Assembly: GCF_016219575.1 (NCBI RefSeq) | Contig: NZ_JACRMG010000010.1 | Span: 62,001 to 126,000, forward strand | DNA from: Bradyrhizobium sp. | GTDB lineage: Bacteria; Pseudomonadota; Alphaproteobacteria; Rhizobiales; Xanthobacteraceae | DNA length: 64,000 bases | Direction of reading: 5' to 3' | In this document: one piece after another, positions 17,311-27,380 of the stretch | Position numbering within the stretch: the first letter of the stretch is position 1 | Layout of the letters: each line of letters opens with the position of its first letter | The notes under the pieces: generated by a model | Told to the model about the DNA's origin: nothing | What the model saw: only the letters and a program-made list of their open reading frames with translations | The model's database searches: none | Program-made: the position numbers and the translations under genes

Positions 17311-18072
17311 ATGGATGGAAACCTTCTACTCATCTTTGCATTTGCGACATTTCTCGGCGGCTTCGTCAGCGGCTTTTCCGGCTTCGCGATGGGTATCGTC
17401 GTATCCGGCTTCTGGCTGCATCTGATCACTCCGATCCAGACCGCGGCCCTGATCGCGGGCTACGGTCTGCTCACGCAAGGCTACGGCATTGCAAAGCTGC
17501 GGCACGAGCTGAGCTGGCAGGACATCTGGCCGCTGACGCTCGGCACCGCAATCGGCATCCCGATTGGCGTGATGCTGTTGACCCACATCGATCCGACCCA
17601 TGTGCGGTTCGGCGTCGGCGTGTTACTCGTGCTCTACGCGGTCTACAGCCTGACGCGTCCTCCGCTCGGGCCATTTCGGATCGGCGCCCCGGCCGACGTC
17701 GCCATCGGCATTGGCAACGGACTGGTCGGAGGCATCACCGGCCTCGGCGGCATCATCTCGACCATCTCCGTCCAATTGCGCGGATGGTCGAAGGACAAGC
17801 AGCGCGCCGTCTTCCAGCCCGTGCTGTTTGCGGCCTTCGTGATCATCTCGATCTCGCAACTCGTCGCCGGATCCTACACGCTCGAAACAGTCAAGCTGTA
17901 CGGCATCGGCCTGCCGTTCATGGTCGCCGGAATCTGGATCGGCTTCCGGCTCTATGGAACCATCAACGATGAGACCTTTCGCAAGGCCGTGCTGGTGCTG
18001 GTTCTCCTTGCCGGGGTGTCCCTGGTCGCTTCGGCTTCGGGACTCGTTCCCCTCGGCAGGGGTCCGTCGTGA
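17311..18072 (+). CDS. TauE/SafE (TSUP) family membrane transporter
   Basis: 253 residues with about eight hydrophobic segments and the duplicated glycine-rich motif of TSUP proteins: FLGGFVSGFSGFAMGI in the first half and GIGNGLVGGITGLGGI in the second. TSUP carriers export or import organosulfur anions such as sulfite or sulfoacetate; the substrate here is not indicated. GGAG at 17298 precedes the chosen ATG; a TTG at 17296 is in frame. It converges on a GST gene, whose stop codon starts immediately after this one. Confidence 0.87.
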   Translation: MDGNLLLIFAFATFLGGFVSGFSGFAMGIVVSGFWLHLITPIQTAALIAGYGLLTQGYGIAKLRHELSWQDIWPLTLGTAIGIPIGVMLLTHIDPTHVRFGVGVLLVLYAVYSLTRPPLGPFRIGAPADVAIGIGNGLVGGITGLGGIISTISVQLRGWSKDKQRAVFQPVLFAAFVIISISQLVAGSYTLETVKLYGIGLPFMVAGIWIGFRLYGTINDETFRKAVLVLVLLAGVSLVASASGLVPLGRGPS

Positions 18073-18762
18073 TCAGTATTTCGGCCGGTGCGAGGTTGCC
18101 CATTCGCGGGCATGCTGGATCGGGACGCGTGGCACGGCGGCACGAACCTTCTGCGTTGCCGGAAGATTGTCCATGCGCTCCCGCCAGCGGCAGAAAGCCG
18201 GGAATTTCGGATACATCGACTGCCCCTCGGCGGTCAGGCTGAACGCAAAAGTGCTCGGCAGCAGATAGAAATCAGCGATCGAGAGTTCGTCGCCGAGCAG
18301 GAAGTCCTTGCCATGCGACAACTGGCGCTCGGCCACCGCAAGGCCCGTTTCGACCTTGGGCAACGCATGCGCCACGACCTTCTCGTCGGAGGCGATGCCG
18401 AGCTCGGGAAAGACCAGGCGCTCATGCGTGACGTGGTAGATCATGTACGGGTAGTAGTAGGAATTGACCGCGCTGATCCACTGGTTCATGCGCGCCTTCG
18501 CCTTGATGTCTCTCGGCGTCAGCGACTCGCCGCCAAAGGCCTCGTCGACATAGGCGGCGATCGCGCTGGTCTCATAGACCGTGAGATCGCCATGCCTGAG
18601 GATGGGCACGCGGTTGAACGGGTGCAGCGCCAGATGCTCGGGCTTGCCCATGACAGGCTCGAGGTCGTGGAACTGATAGGCCACGCCCTTGTGCGTCAGG
18701 ATCAACCTGATGATGTTGACGAAGGTGCTGCGCGGAAAGCCGTAAACGATCGGATCGGACAT
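18073..18762 (-). CDS. Glutathione S-transferase family protein
   Basis: 229 residues. The N-terminal thioredoxin fold shows GFPRSTFVNIIRLILTHKG, NRVPILRHGDLTVYETSAI (cis-Pro and glutathione gamma-Glu contact ES/TS), and the C-terminal helical domain has the N-capping motif SIADFYLLP. A serine near residue 13 takes the catalytic position. It is a cytoplasmic detoxification or isomerase-type GST of unknown substrate. The start follows GGGAGAAGAA. It is apparently co-directional with the DUF1127 gene upstream. Confidence 0.87.
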   Translation of the reverse strand: MSDPIVYGFPRSTFVNIIRLILTHKGVAYQFHDLEPVMGKPEHLALHPFNRVPILRHGDLTVYETSAIAAYVDEAFGGESLTPRDIKAKARMNQWISAVNSYYYPYMIYHVTHERLVFPELGIASDEKVVAHALPKVETGLAVAERQLSHGKDFLLGDELSIADFYLLPSTFAFSLTAEGQSMYPKFPAFCRWRERMDNLPATQKVRAAVPRVPIQHAREWATSHRPKY

Positions 18763-18791
18763 CCGTTCTTCTCCCATTGTTGATCTTGTTC

Positions 18792-19040
18792 TCACCGCCA
18801 GAACGGCTTGGCGGCCTCGCGTAGCGCCTCTTCGCGCGACAGCCCGAGATCGCCGAGCAGGCGCGGATCATCGGCGATCTCGCGCAGCGCAATGCGCTGC
18901 AGCGGCCGGTCGAGCCAGCTCCACCAACCGGGCCGGCGAATGGCGGCTGGGGGTCCTGAGCTGGATTGATGAACAGGCGCGGCCGGGCCGGCGGCCTGCA
19001 CCGGCGGGACCGAAAAGATGTCGGTCAACAGGATGGACAT
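18792..19040 (-). CDS. DUF1127 domain protein
   Basis: 82 residues. The C-terminal half WLDRPLQRIALREIADDPRL then LGDLGLSREEALREAAKPFW is the compact helical DUF1127 (YjiS-like) signature: an arginine-rich helix, a DxRLLxDLGLSR turn, and a terminal aromatic. The N-terminal half is low-complexity Pro/Ala. Short arginine-rich DUF1127 proteins in other alphaproteobacteria influence RNA turnover and phosphate or carbon metabolism; a role here is unassigned. GGAGCC precedes the ATG. It lies divergent from the LysR gene. Confidence 0.8.
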   Translation of the reverse strand: MSILLTDIFSVPPVQAAGPAAPVHQSSSGPPAAIRRPGWWSWLDRPLQRIALREIADDPRLLGDLGLSREEALREAAKPFWR

Positions 19041-19157
19041 GACAGGCTCCAAATTGCTTGAAATGCGTCGCTGGAGCTGTTCAATAGGGTCGCGGGACAT
19101 TTTCCCGCAAAGCATCGTTTCTCGTGCCTGCCCCAATTTTTCTCATGAAGTCATGCG

Positions 19158-20084
19158 ATGCGCCCACGCCTGCCGCCGCTCAACGCCCTGAAGGCCTTCG
19201 AAGCCGCCGCGCGGCATGAGAGCTTTACGCGCGCTGCGGAAGAGCTCTGCGTCACGCAGGGCGCGGTGAGCCACCAGGTCAAGGCGCTGGAAGCGGAACT
19301 TGCGATCAAGCTGTTCAACCGCGAGCGTCAGCGCCTGATCATCACCGAGGCCGGACGCGACTATCTCGCCGTGGTGCGCGATGCGCTCGATCGCATCGCC
19401 ATCGGCACCGAGCGGTTGCTGCAGCGGCAGAACGCCGGCGTGCTCACCGTCTCTACCTCGCCGGATTTCGCCGCCAAATGGCTGGTGCATCGGCTCGGCC
19501 ATTTCGCCGAGGCGGATACGGGAATCGACCTGCGTGTCTCCGCCACGCTGCATCACGTCGATTTCGCGCGCGAGGAGGTGGACCTCGCGGTGCGCCATGG
19601 CGACGGCAACTGGCCGGGGCTCGACACGGTGCGGCTGAGCCCGGAACGGCTGTTTGCGGTGTGCAGCCCGAAGCTGCTGTCCGGCCGGCGCAGGCTGACC
19701 AAGCCGGCCGACATTCTGAAGTATCCGCTGATCCACATGGACAGCCGTGCCGACTGGAACAACTGGCTGCGCGAGGCGGAGCTCGATACGGCCGACGTCA
19801 CGCACGGCCCGGTGCTCAATCGCGCCAGCATGGTCATCGATGCAGCGATCAACGGTCAGGGCATTGCATTGGCGCGCACCACGCTTGCTGCGTGGGACCT
19901 CATCAACGGCCATCTCGTGCGGCCGTTTCCGTTGTCGCTGCCGCTGTCCAGGACCTACTGGATCATCTGTCCGAAGGCGACGGCAAGCCTGCCGAAGATC
20001 GTGACTTTTCGCGACTGGCTGCTTTCGGAAGCATCGAGCGACCTTCGACGGCTCAAGAAGCTTCCGGCAGGAAAGCTGACGTGA
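19158..20084 (+). CDS. LysR-family transcriptional regulator, GcvA-like
   Basis: 308 residues. The N-terminal winged HTH reads LPPLNALKAFEAAARHESFT then RAAEELCVTQGAVSHQVKAL, typical of the GcvA subgroup. The effector-binding periplasmic-like domain (about residues 95-300) has the SPDFAAKWLVHRLGHF and DLAVRHGDG pattern of the group. It stands directly upstream, 110 bases away and in the same direction, of the rhodanese-ChrB/ChrA genes, and may regulate them or the divergent DUF1127 gene; neither is shown by a clear operator. Confidence 0.9.
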   Translation: MRPRLPPLNALKAFEAAARHESFTRAAEELCVTQGAVSHQVKALEAELAIKLFNRERQRLIITEAGRDYLAVVRDALDRIAIGTERLLQRQNAGVLTVSTSPDFAAKWLVHRLGHFAEADTGIDLRVSATLHHVDFAREEVDLAVRHGDGNWPGLDTVRLSPERLFAVCSPKLLSGRRRLTKPADILKYPLIHMDSRADWNNWLREAELDTADVTHGPVLNRASMVIDAAINGQGIALARTTLAAWDLINGHLVRPFPLSLPLSRTYWIICPKATASLPKIVTFRDWLLSEASSDLRRLKKLPAGKLT

Positions 20085-20194
20085 TCAGGATTGACAACGC
20101 CGCCGCACGAGCCATATTTGCGGCCCATGGGGATTGCGATCTCCCCACGAGGCGACATGCCCAAGAATCGCGTCCATTTCACCAAGGACGCAAC

Positions 20195-21009
20195 ATGTCT
20201 TCTTACACCTCCATCTCACCCGACAAGCTCACCCGTCTGATCGGCACCGCCAGGGCGCCGACCCTGATCGATGTCCGCATCGATGAGGATTTCGCTGCCG
20301 ACCCGCGCCTGATCCCCGGCGCGATGCGGCGCTCGCATCGCGATCTGCAGGACTGGGCGCCGCGGCTCACCGGCCAATCGGTGGTCGTCATCTGCCAGAA
20401 GGGGCTGAAGCTCAGCGAAGGCACGGCCGCCTGGCTGCGCCAGTCCGGCGTCGCCGCCGAGACGCTCGAAGGCGGCCATCTCGGCTGGACCGAGTCGCAG
20501 AGGCCCGCCGTTCCCGCCGACAAGATCCCCAAACGCGACGGCCGCGGCCGCACCGTGTGGGTGACGCGCGAACGGCCGAAGATCGACCGCATCGCCTGTC
20601 CCTGGCTGATCCGCCGCTTCATCGATCCTGCGGCTGTCATTCTCTTCGTGAAGTCGTCGGAGGTCGAGGCCGTTGCCGACCGCTTCGAGGCGACGCCCTT
20701 CGACATCGAGAACGTGTTCTGGAGCCATCGCGGTGAACTCTGCACCTTCGACATGATGGTCAAGGAGTTCGGCCTGTCGACACCGCCGATGGAACGGCTG
20801 GCGACGATGGTCCGTGCTGCCGACACGGCGCGGCTCGATCTCTCGCCGGAAGCGCCCGGACTGCTCGCCGCCTCCCTCGGTCTGTCGCGCATGTTCGACG
20901 ACGACCTCGAGCAACTGGACGCCGGCATGCTGCTCTATGACGCGTTCTACCGCTGGTGCCGCGATGCGACGGGCGAGACCCACAACTGGCCGGCCGGCAA
21001 GGTGAAGTC

Positions 21010-21013
<4 letters not shown>
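20195..21013 (+). CDS. Rhodanese-ChrB fusion, chromate resistance protein
   Basis: 272 residues. An N-terminal rhodanese-like domain (about 1-110) has the active-loop cysteine in VVVICQKGLKLSEG and the exit motif GGHLGWTES. The C-terminal part from TVWVTRERPKIDRIACPWLI onward is the ChrB C-terminal domain with its conserved cysteine, FDIENVFWSHRGELCTFD, and the DADT-like and GMLLYDAFYRWC motifs. The stop overlaps the start of chrA (ATGA), so the two act together. Classic ChrB has a different N-terminus and senses chromate; here a sulfurtransferase-like module replaces it. AAGGA precedes the ATG. Confidence 0.85.
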
Positions 21014-22404
<1,391 letters not shown>

Positions 22405-22452
22405 CGCAGGGGTGGCTGGATGGCCACTCCCGGCCTTCGGAGTCGCGAGCCG

Positions 22453-23109
22453 TCAGGCTCGCGGCCCTGCTTCGGCTACAGGGTCGGATCCGCGGACGAG
22501 CAGGAGCAGCGCTGTAACCGCGCCGCTCGCCAGGAGCAGCCAGTCTTGCGGGATCTGCAGCAGGATCGCGGCGCTGCCGCCAATCAGTGACCAGAGCAGG
22601 GGGATCGCCAGCAGATAGCCGGAAGGCGGTCTCACCGTCAGCAGAAGCATCCCGAGGGTGAAGATCGTGACAGGACAGGGAGTGACGCCGAACATCGGCA
22701 GTTCCGGATAAAGATGCCCGGTGGCGATGCCGATCAACGGATAGAGGATTGCGGCGTAGATGGCGAAGAACACGCCCACCCATGCCGCCGCGTCGCCGCG
22801 AAAGCCGAAATTGAGTCGACCGCGATAGGCGCCCGTATAGGTGAGCGCCGCTGCTTCGATCAGGAACAGGGTGCCGAACCCGTAGGCCGCCTTGTTGATC
22901 GCTGCAAAGAACGTCAGGTGATAGCCGATCCCGGTGAACGCCCACATGACTGATAGGATGGCCGCGATGGCTCGGTCCGTTCGCGCGCTTCCGCGAAACG
23001 CCAGCGTGAAGGCGATTGCGCCCAGAACATAGACTGCAATCTGTACCGGCCAGATCGCCGCGTTGTAATTCGCGAACACGGCAACGAATTGCTCGACCGT
23101 AAACGGCAT
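22453..23109 (-). CDS. Six-to-seven-helix membrane protein, DUF6064-like
   Basis: 218 residues, almost entirely hydrophobic, with conserved-looking MPFTVEQFVAVFANYNAAIWPVQ at the start, WAFTGIGYHLTFFAAINKAA, and the loop LYPELPMFGVTPCPVTIFTLGMLLL. I associate this with the DUF6064 membrane family (recalled). No transport or catalytic signature is evident; the GVTPCPVT loop with its cysteine is the only striking polar motif. It converges on chrA and lies 104 bases downstream of the DUF3147 gene on the same strand, so the two may be co-transcribed. Confidence 0.75.
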   Translation of the reverse strand: MPFTVEQFVAVFANYNAAIWPVQIAVYVLGAIAFTLAFRGSARTDRAIAAILSVMWAFTGIGYHLTFFAAINKAAYGFGTLFLIEAAALTYTGAYRGRLNFGFRGDAAAWVGVFFAIYAAILYPLIGIATGHLYPELPMFGVTPCPVTIFTLGMLLLTVRPPSGYLLAIPLLWSLIGGSAAILLQIPQDWLLLASGAVTALLLLVRGSDPVAEAGPRA

Positions 23110-23213
23110 GATCGCGGCTCCGCTGCTGCCGGAAAAGCTATATCACCTGCGGTATGCCGGATTTGACGGGGGTCAACCCGGTTGCATCGTTCGCTGCAGT
23201 TGCTCGGGGCAGC

Positions 23214-23564
23214 TCAGAGCTGGATTCCGAAACGCGACAGCAGCCAGGCTGTTGCGAGGTAGAGCAGGAATGTCACGAGGCAGCCGACCGCCAGGCTTGG
23301 CCAGAACGCGATTCCGCCGCGCAGCAATGCGGGCACCAGCAGGAACATCGGGAGTGACGGCAGGATGTACCAGAACGTCGCTTCCATCTGCGAAGCGATC
23401 CGCAATCCGTCGCCGGTATCCCGCCATAGCCAGATCACTGCCAATAGAGACACCAGCGGCAGCGATGCTACCAGCGCGCCGAAGGCCGGACTGCGCTTTG
23501 CGATCTCGGAGATCGCTGCAATGATGACGCCCGACAGGATTGCCTTCGCAGCCAGGTAAAGCAT
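23214..23564 (-). CDS. DUF3147 family small membrane protein
   Basis: 116 residues with four predicted membrane helices: MLYLAAKAILSGVIIAAISEIAKRS, FGALVASLPLVSLLAVIWLW, FWYILPSLPMFLLVPALL and FWPSLAVGCLVTFLLYLATAWLL. The sequence matches the DUF3147 pattern (K-SG-II-A-SE-AKR...GAL-ASLPL-S). Function is unknown in the family. It precedes the DUF6064-like gene in the same direction. Confidence 0.8.
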   Translation of the reverse strand: MLYLAAKAILSGVIIAAISEIAKRSPAFGALVASLPLVSLLAVIWLWRDTGDGLRIASQMEATFWYILPSLPMFLLVPALLRGGIAFWPSLAVGCLVTFLLYLATAWLLSRFGIQL

Positions 23565-23653
23565 GGACGGCTCCCAATTTGCTGGCCGGCATTCCGCCTC
23601 GTTCAGGCGAGGTGCCGCGCGAAATTGGTACCGGCAGACGGCCGACTAGCCAA

Positions 23654-25648
23654 TCAGAATTCCCCGTGCAGGCGGCCCGAGAAGACGTGAACCGGGCCGC
23701 GGTCGGCGTTGTAGGCGGGGTTGGTGATGAACTGGTAGTCCGCGGTCAGCGTGATCGCCTTGGTCAGCGCATAAGCGTAGTAGGTTTCCAGGATGCGCTC
23801 GCGCCGGTAGTTGAGCGCGCCATCGCCGACCAGGACGCCGAGGCCGCCGGCGGCGAGGAAATCGCGGTGGTCGCGCGACAGTGCATTGATGGCGCCGCCG
23901 ATGCCGATCACGTCGTCGGGCCGGCCCCATCTGGTGCCCTTGATCGAGAGGCCCGTCGACAGCGAGGCGTCGATGTCGGTGAAGGCCATGATCTCGGTCT
24001 TGCCGTCGTTCCAGCTCCAGCGGGCGAACAGGCCGAGATCGTCGGCAAGTGCCTGCTCGAGGTTGAAGACATAGCCGTATTTGGTGCGGCCCGTGCGGGT
24101 CTGGGCAATGTCGAGGTCGAGCAGCGGATTGTTCAGCGTCTCGCGGTAGCTGCCGGAGAAGGCGCTGTTGAGCCAGGCGATGGCGCGCAGCTTGCCCGGC
24201 AGCGAGAACAGCGACCAGCGCGTCTCCAGTTCGAGCGCGTAGGTGCCGCGCCGGAACACCTGGGTGTCGAAGTTGTTGGCATTCGAGACGGCCGGCATCA
24301 GGAAATAGCCCGCGCGCAGCGCCCACTGCTTCTGGTTCAGTTCGGCGGTCGCGCCATAGGTCAGGCCGACCTTGTCGGCGGAATAGTCGAACGCGCCCGG
24401 CGCCCACATCGACCAGTTCAAGAAGTCCTTGCGGGTGTCCTTGGCGTAGGCATTGCCGTCGAACACGTCCATGACAGCGAATTTGCCGACCTGCAGCGTC
24501 AGCCGGTTGATATCGACCTTGCCGGAAAGCTGCAGCGCGCCGCTCGGCAGTTCTTCCTGCTCGCCGCCGAAGCCGAAGGTCTGGCGGAAGAACAGCCGCG
24601 AGGTGTTGTAGTGCGGGTAGGGGAAATTCGACTTCTGCGCCTCGCCGTTCGGGAAGCCCGCGACGCCGACGGTGTCGTTGAGTCCGAAACCCTGCAGCAG
24701 TTCGGGATTGTAATAGACCTCGCCACCCTCCCACAGCCGCATGTTGAGATAGAGGCCGTTGCTCCAGGTTGCCTTGGCCTGCGGCGCCGGGGTCAGGCTG
24801 TTGGGGCCGGTGTAGGCCGCGCGGAACGCCGGATAGCCCTGTGGCAGGTAGGTGGTCTGGCCGTGGATTTCCCAGCGCGGGGATTCGGGATCGGTGATGT
24901 CGGTCTTCGCGCTCAATTTCGGCGAGCCAGGAAGATCGATCTTGCGGTTGAGGCCGAGCCGCAGCAGCTGCAGGTCGCTGGTGGATGTGTATCGCTCGCC
25001 CGACGGAAACGCGACGTTGGCTCGTTCGAACTGGTTGTAAAGATATTCCAGCCGGACCGTCCAATGAGGTGCGAAGGCATACTCGACGCCGGCGCCGGCA
25101 GCCCAGCCAAGGCGGACGCCGAGCTGCTTCGCCACGAAGCCTTCGGCGGGCAGGGTGGTGAAGCGCTCGCCCATGTAGGCAAAGCCGCCCGTGGCGTAGA
25201 GCAGCCAGTGGCTCGAGGCGTAGCCGATGCGGCCGCGCACGGTGCCGATATAATCCCAGTCCTCGATGAAGTCGGTGCGCGGTGTCGAGATCAGCGACAT
25301 CTGCGAATTCGAGTGGAGGTAGTTCGGAAACGTCAGGTCGGCCTCGACGCCGAACAGCAAGCCGGAGGGAGCCCGCCAGTTGTAGCCGGCCTGCAGGCCA
25401 CCGATCACACCGCCGAAATTGCCGGACACGGCGGCTGGCGCCGGATCCCACAGCACCGCGCTGGTGGAGCCGCGGCTGTAGCCGGTATGCCCGCCGATGT
25501 AGAAGCCGTTCCAGTCGAACGCCTGCTGCAGATGGGGCGCCTTCACCGGCAGCTTGAGGTCGGCCGCCTGCGCCGGCGCGGCGAAGCTCAGCGCACCGAT
25601 CGTTGCGCCAGCAATCAGATTGGTCCGGCTTGTCTTGAAGCGACTCAT
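23654..25648 (-). CDS. Outer-membrane beta-barrel fused to an OprB-type carbohydrate porin
   Basis: 664 residues with a signal peptide (ALSFAAPAQAA). Residues about 40-235 form an OmpA-like/Omp25-type barrel: DWNGFYIGGHTGYSRG, GVIGGLQAGYNW, VRGRIGYASSHWLLYATGGFAY, AAGAGVEYAF. Residues about 258-664 are an OprB carbohydrate-selective porin: FRAAYTGPNSLTP, YYNPELLQGFGL, RQTFGFGG, GKFAVMDVFDGNAYAKDTR, and the terminal barrel strands ending FSGRLHGEF with the outer-membrane phenylalanine. Two barrels in one chain is unusual but the frame is continuous. It would let sugars or similar solutes through the outer membrane. A Fur-like site lies about 175 bases upstream. Confidence 0.85.
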   Translation of the reverse strand: MSRFKTSRTNLIAGATIGALSFAAPAQAADLKLPVKAPHLQQAFDWNGFYIGGHTGYSRGSTSAVLWDPAPAAVSGNFGGVIGGLQAGYNWRAPSGLLFGVEADLTFPNYLHSNSQMSLISTPRTDFIEDWDYIGTVRGRIGYASSHWLLYATGGFAYMGERFTTLPAEGFVAKQLGVRLGWAAGAGVEYAFAPHWTVRLEYLYNQFERANVAFPSGERYTSTSDLQLLRLGLNRKIDLPGSPKLSAKTDITDPESPRWEIHGQTTYLPQGYPAFRAAYTGPNSLTPAPQAKATWSNGLYLNMRLWEGGEVYYNPELLQGFGLNDTVGVAGFPNGEAQKSNFPYPHYNTSRLFFRQTFGFGGEQEELPSGALQLSGKVDINRLTLQVGKFAVMDVFDGNAYAKDTRKDFLNWSMWAPGAFDYSADKVGLTYGATAELNQKQWALRAGYFLMPAVSNANNFDTQVFRRGTYALELETRWSLFSLPGKLRAIAWLNSAFSGSYRETLNNPLLDLDIAQTRTGRTKYGYVFNLEQALADDLGLFARWSWNDGKTEIMAFTDIDASLSTGLSIKGTRWGRPDDVIGIGGAINALSRDHRDFLAAGGLGVLVGDGALNYRRERILETYYAYALTKAITLTADYQFITNPAYNADRGPVHVFSGRLHGEF

Positions 25649-25822
25649 GTAGCGAACGTCCCGCGGTCTCATACCATCACTGCAGATTTGCCGGCGCGCC
25701 GCCACTGCCTGCTGCGCGGCCGGATTCGCGAAGCCCGCTGGCTGTTGCCAAATCGCCGCCGGCCAAAGCCGGATCGCGGAAAGGCGTCGATCATCCCCAA
25801 GCCCCAAACGTAGAGAGGATTA

Positions 25823-25845
25823 TTGCAAGTCATTCTCAATAGCAA
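25823..25845. promoter_or_regulatory. Possible Fur-like iron box
   Basis: TTGCAAGTCATTCTCAATAG followed by CAA resembles the TTGCAAATGATTCTCA-type Fur boxes of Gram-negative iron-uptake genes, with matching TTGC/GCAA ends. It sits in the 393-base gap between the porin start (25648, minus strand) and the next terminator. Only resemblance supports it; no iron gene is adjacent. The remainder of this gap shows no gene. Confidence 0.35.
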
Positions 25846-25949
25846 CAGCCGCAGAGCCCCTGCGCATCGATGGCAGCCAGGCGTGACGGTCGTGCAACAG
25901 GAGGCGGGGAAGCGGGTCGCCTGGAGCGTTCAGGGCCCCGAAAATGGAT

Positions 25950-25979
25950 GACCCGCCCGGGGGGACGGCCGGGCGGGTC
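25950..25979 (-). terminator. Strong hairpin after the small exported protein gene
   Basis: GACCCGCCCGG (25950-25960) pairs with CCGGGCGGGTC (25969-25979), an 11-bp GC stem. On the minus strand it is followed by ATCCATTTTCGG, containing a short T run. It lies about 60 bases after the stop of the gene at 26042-26305. Confidence 0.6.
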
Positions 25980-26041
25980 GGGTTCGACACGGGGTGGATG
26001 AGGCGCCCGTGCCGGACGCAGCTCCACTATTTGTCGATCTC

Positions 26042-26305
26042 TTAGAACGTGCAGACGCGAACCGAGCCGATGTACTGGCCGAACACGTTGTAACGGGGCT
26101 GCCAGCCGCAGCGGCGATAGCTGGTGTAGTAGACCGGGCCGCCGGCGCTGGCGGCAACCGCAGTGCCGACGATGGCGGCGGTGGCGAGGCCGACCTGCCA
26201 GGGCTGCAGCGGATAGGCTTCGGCCTTGGTGGTGGTGGTCGCGAGCGAGCCCGCGACGGCAAGGGTAGCGAGGGCGAGAGCGGCAATCTTGGTCTTGATC
26301 GACAT
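26042..26305 (-). CDS. Small exported hypothetical protein
   Basis: 87 residues. A signal peptide (MSIKTKIAALALATLAVAGS, cleavage probably after AEA) is followed by a hydrophobic glycine/alanine stretch (VGLATAAIVGTAVAASAGG) and a tail with YYTSYRRCGWQPRYNVFGQY and RVCTF. Two cysteines could form one disulfide. The C-terminal pattern YRRCGWQPRYNxFGxYIG recurs in short alphaproteobacterial exported proteins (recalled). Function unknown. GGAGTT precedes the ATG. Confidence 0.72.
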   Translation of the reverse strand: MSIKTKIAALALATLAVAGSLATTTTKAEAYPLQPWQVGLATAAIVGTAVAASAGGPVYYTSYRRCGWQPRYNVFGQYIGSVRVCTF

Positions 26306-26433
26306 GGGTAACTCCATCCTGTCTGGGAGCGGCGCCGGTATGGTCCGCATGCCCTTTGGACGGAGCCACTTCGGAGGCGGTTCGATTCGCCGCCGGGAAC
26401 CCGGGATGGATAGAAAAAAGATAGTTAATACAG

Positions 26434-27255
26434 TTAGTTGGATGATTTTTTGGGCCCGGCGACCAGCCTGCTCACGTCGAAGTTATCGACATCCCGCAGC
26501 AGCTCACAGAAAGCGCGTGCGCCATGATCGAGCAGCCGTTCGCCCTTGTCGGCCGACGCCTGGCGGGCATCGCCGACCGCCCCGCACGGGTTGAGATCCT
26601 GCGCCTGCCAGGCGAACGGCGCCGGCCGCTGCGTGGACAGCCAGCGAAACTCCTTCTCCATCGCCACGCCGGATGAAGGAAAGTCGGCGATCGCATCCAT
26701 CTTCACGGCTAGCGGATAGCGCGCCAGCATGATCGAGGTCTCGACTGCGCCGCCGTGAATGCCGTGGCGCAATTCCTCCGCGGGAAAAAGTCCCTCCGGC
26801 GCGCCGAAGCGCGACCAGCTCGTGGTGACTGCGAGCATCCCGTGTTGGGCGCGCAAATCCTGCGCCACCAGCATCATCGCGGCGCTGTTGCCGCCATGGC
26901 TCGTCACCATCACCAGCTTTTTCAGGCCTGACCGTGCGACGGCTTCGCCGAGCGCCATCCATTGCTTCAGCGCTTCCGCGGTCGAGAGCGTCTGCGTGCC
27001 CGGAAAGTCGGTATGCTCGGTGGAGATTCCGATCCGCTGCACCGGCAGGAAGCTGACGGGCAGGTCCGGCGGCAGCAATTCCCTGGCCCGCGCCAGATAG
27101 GCCTCGCCGATCATGACGTCGGTCTCGAGCGGCAGATGCGGACCGTGCTGTTCGGTCGCAGCCAGAGGCAGGACCGCAATCCATCGCGCCGCATCGGTGG
27201 CGGAGACCTCCGGCCAGGCAATCGCGTTCCAGTCGCGGGGCGGGATTTTACTCAT
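26434..27255 (-). CDS. Creatininase-family amidohydrolase
   Basis: 273 residues. Metal-binding motifs of the creatininase fold are present: ATEQHGPHLPLETDV (Glu/His/Asp), VTSHGGNSAAM (His in HGGN), and the downstream GIHGGAVETSIM (His/Glu). The family hydrolyses cyclic or linear amides, including creatinine and formylamino-pyrimidine intermediates of riboflavin/F420 and mycofactocin biosynthesis. It is divergent from an NMT1-type ABC importer, so the imported N-compound may be its substrate (inference). The start is the ATG at 27255 ahead of SKIPPRDW; upstream in-frame starts are possible. Confidence 0.85.
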   Translation of the reverse strand: MSKIPPRDWNAIAWPEVSATDAARWIAVLPLAATEQHGPHLPLETDVMIGEAYLARARELLPPDLPVSFLPVQRIGISTEHTDFPGTQTLSTAEALKQWMALGEAVARSGLKKLVMVTSHGGNSAAMMLVAQDLRAQHGMLAVTTSWSRFGAPEGLFPAEELRHGIHGGAVETSIMLARYPLAVKMDAIADFPSSGVAMEKEFRWLSTQRPAPFAWQAQDLNPCGAVGDARQASADKGERLLDHGARAFCELLRDVDNFDVSRLVAGPKKSSN

Positions 27256-27380
27256 TACGGGAAGCGTTTCTTTAAGCGGATTTGCGAGGTAGTTTGTCGC
27301 GGCCTTCCTTGCCACTTCCTTGGGTGCATTCGCGCCCGCGGCCTTCCATCATGGGCCAGAATGATCGACGGAGTCCAACC

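Noticed and set aside
19478..20194. Extension of the rhodanese-ChrB frame upstream through the LysR gene
   Set aside because: The frame is open by chance in GC-rich DNA; a ribosome site (AAGGA) and the rhodanese start fix the gene at 20195.
23540..25813. Very long plus-strand frame opposite the fusion porin
   Set aside because: It is the complement of a clear outer-membrane protein, has Arg/Ala/Gly-rich composition without any domain, and no ribosome site; typical of high-GC antisense frames.
27256..27380. Possible thiamine riboswitch before the NMT1-type binding-protein gene
   Set aside because: None of the conserved TPP-aptamer strings is present, so thiamine-precursor transport is not supported by regulation.
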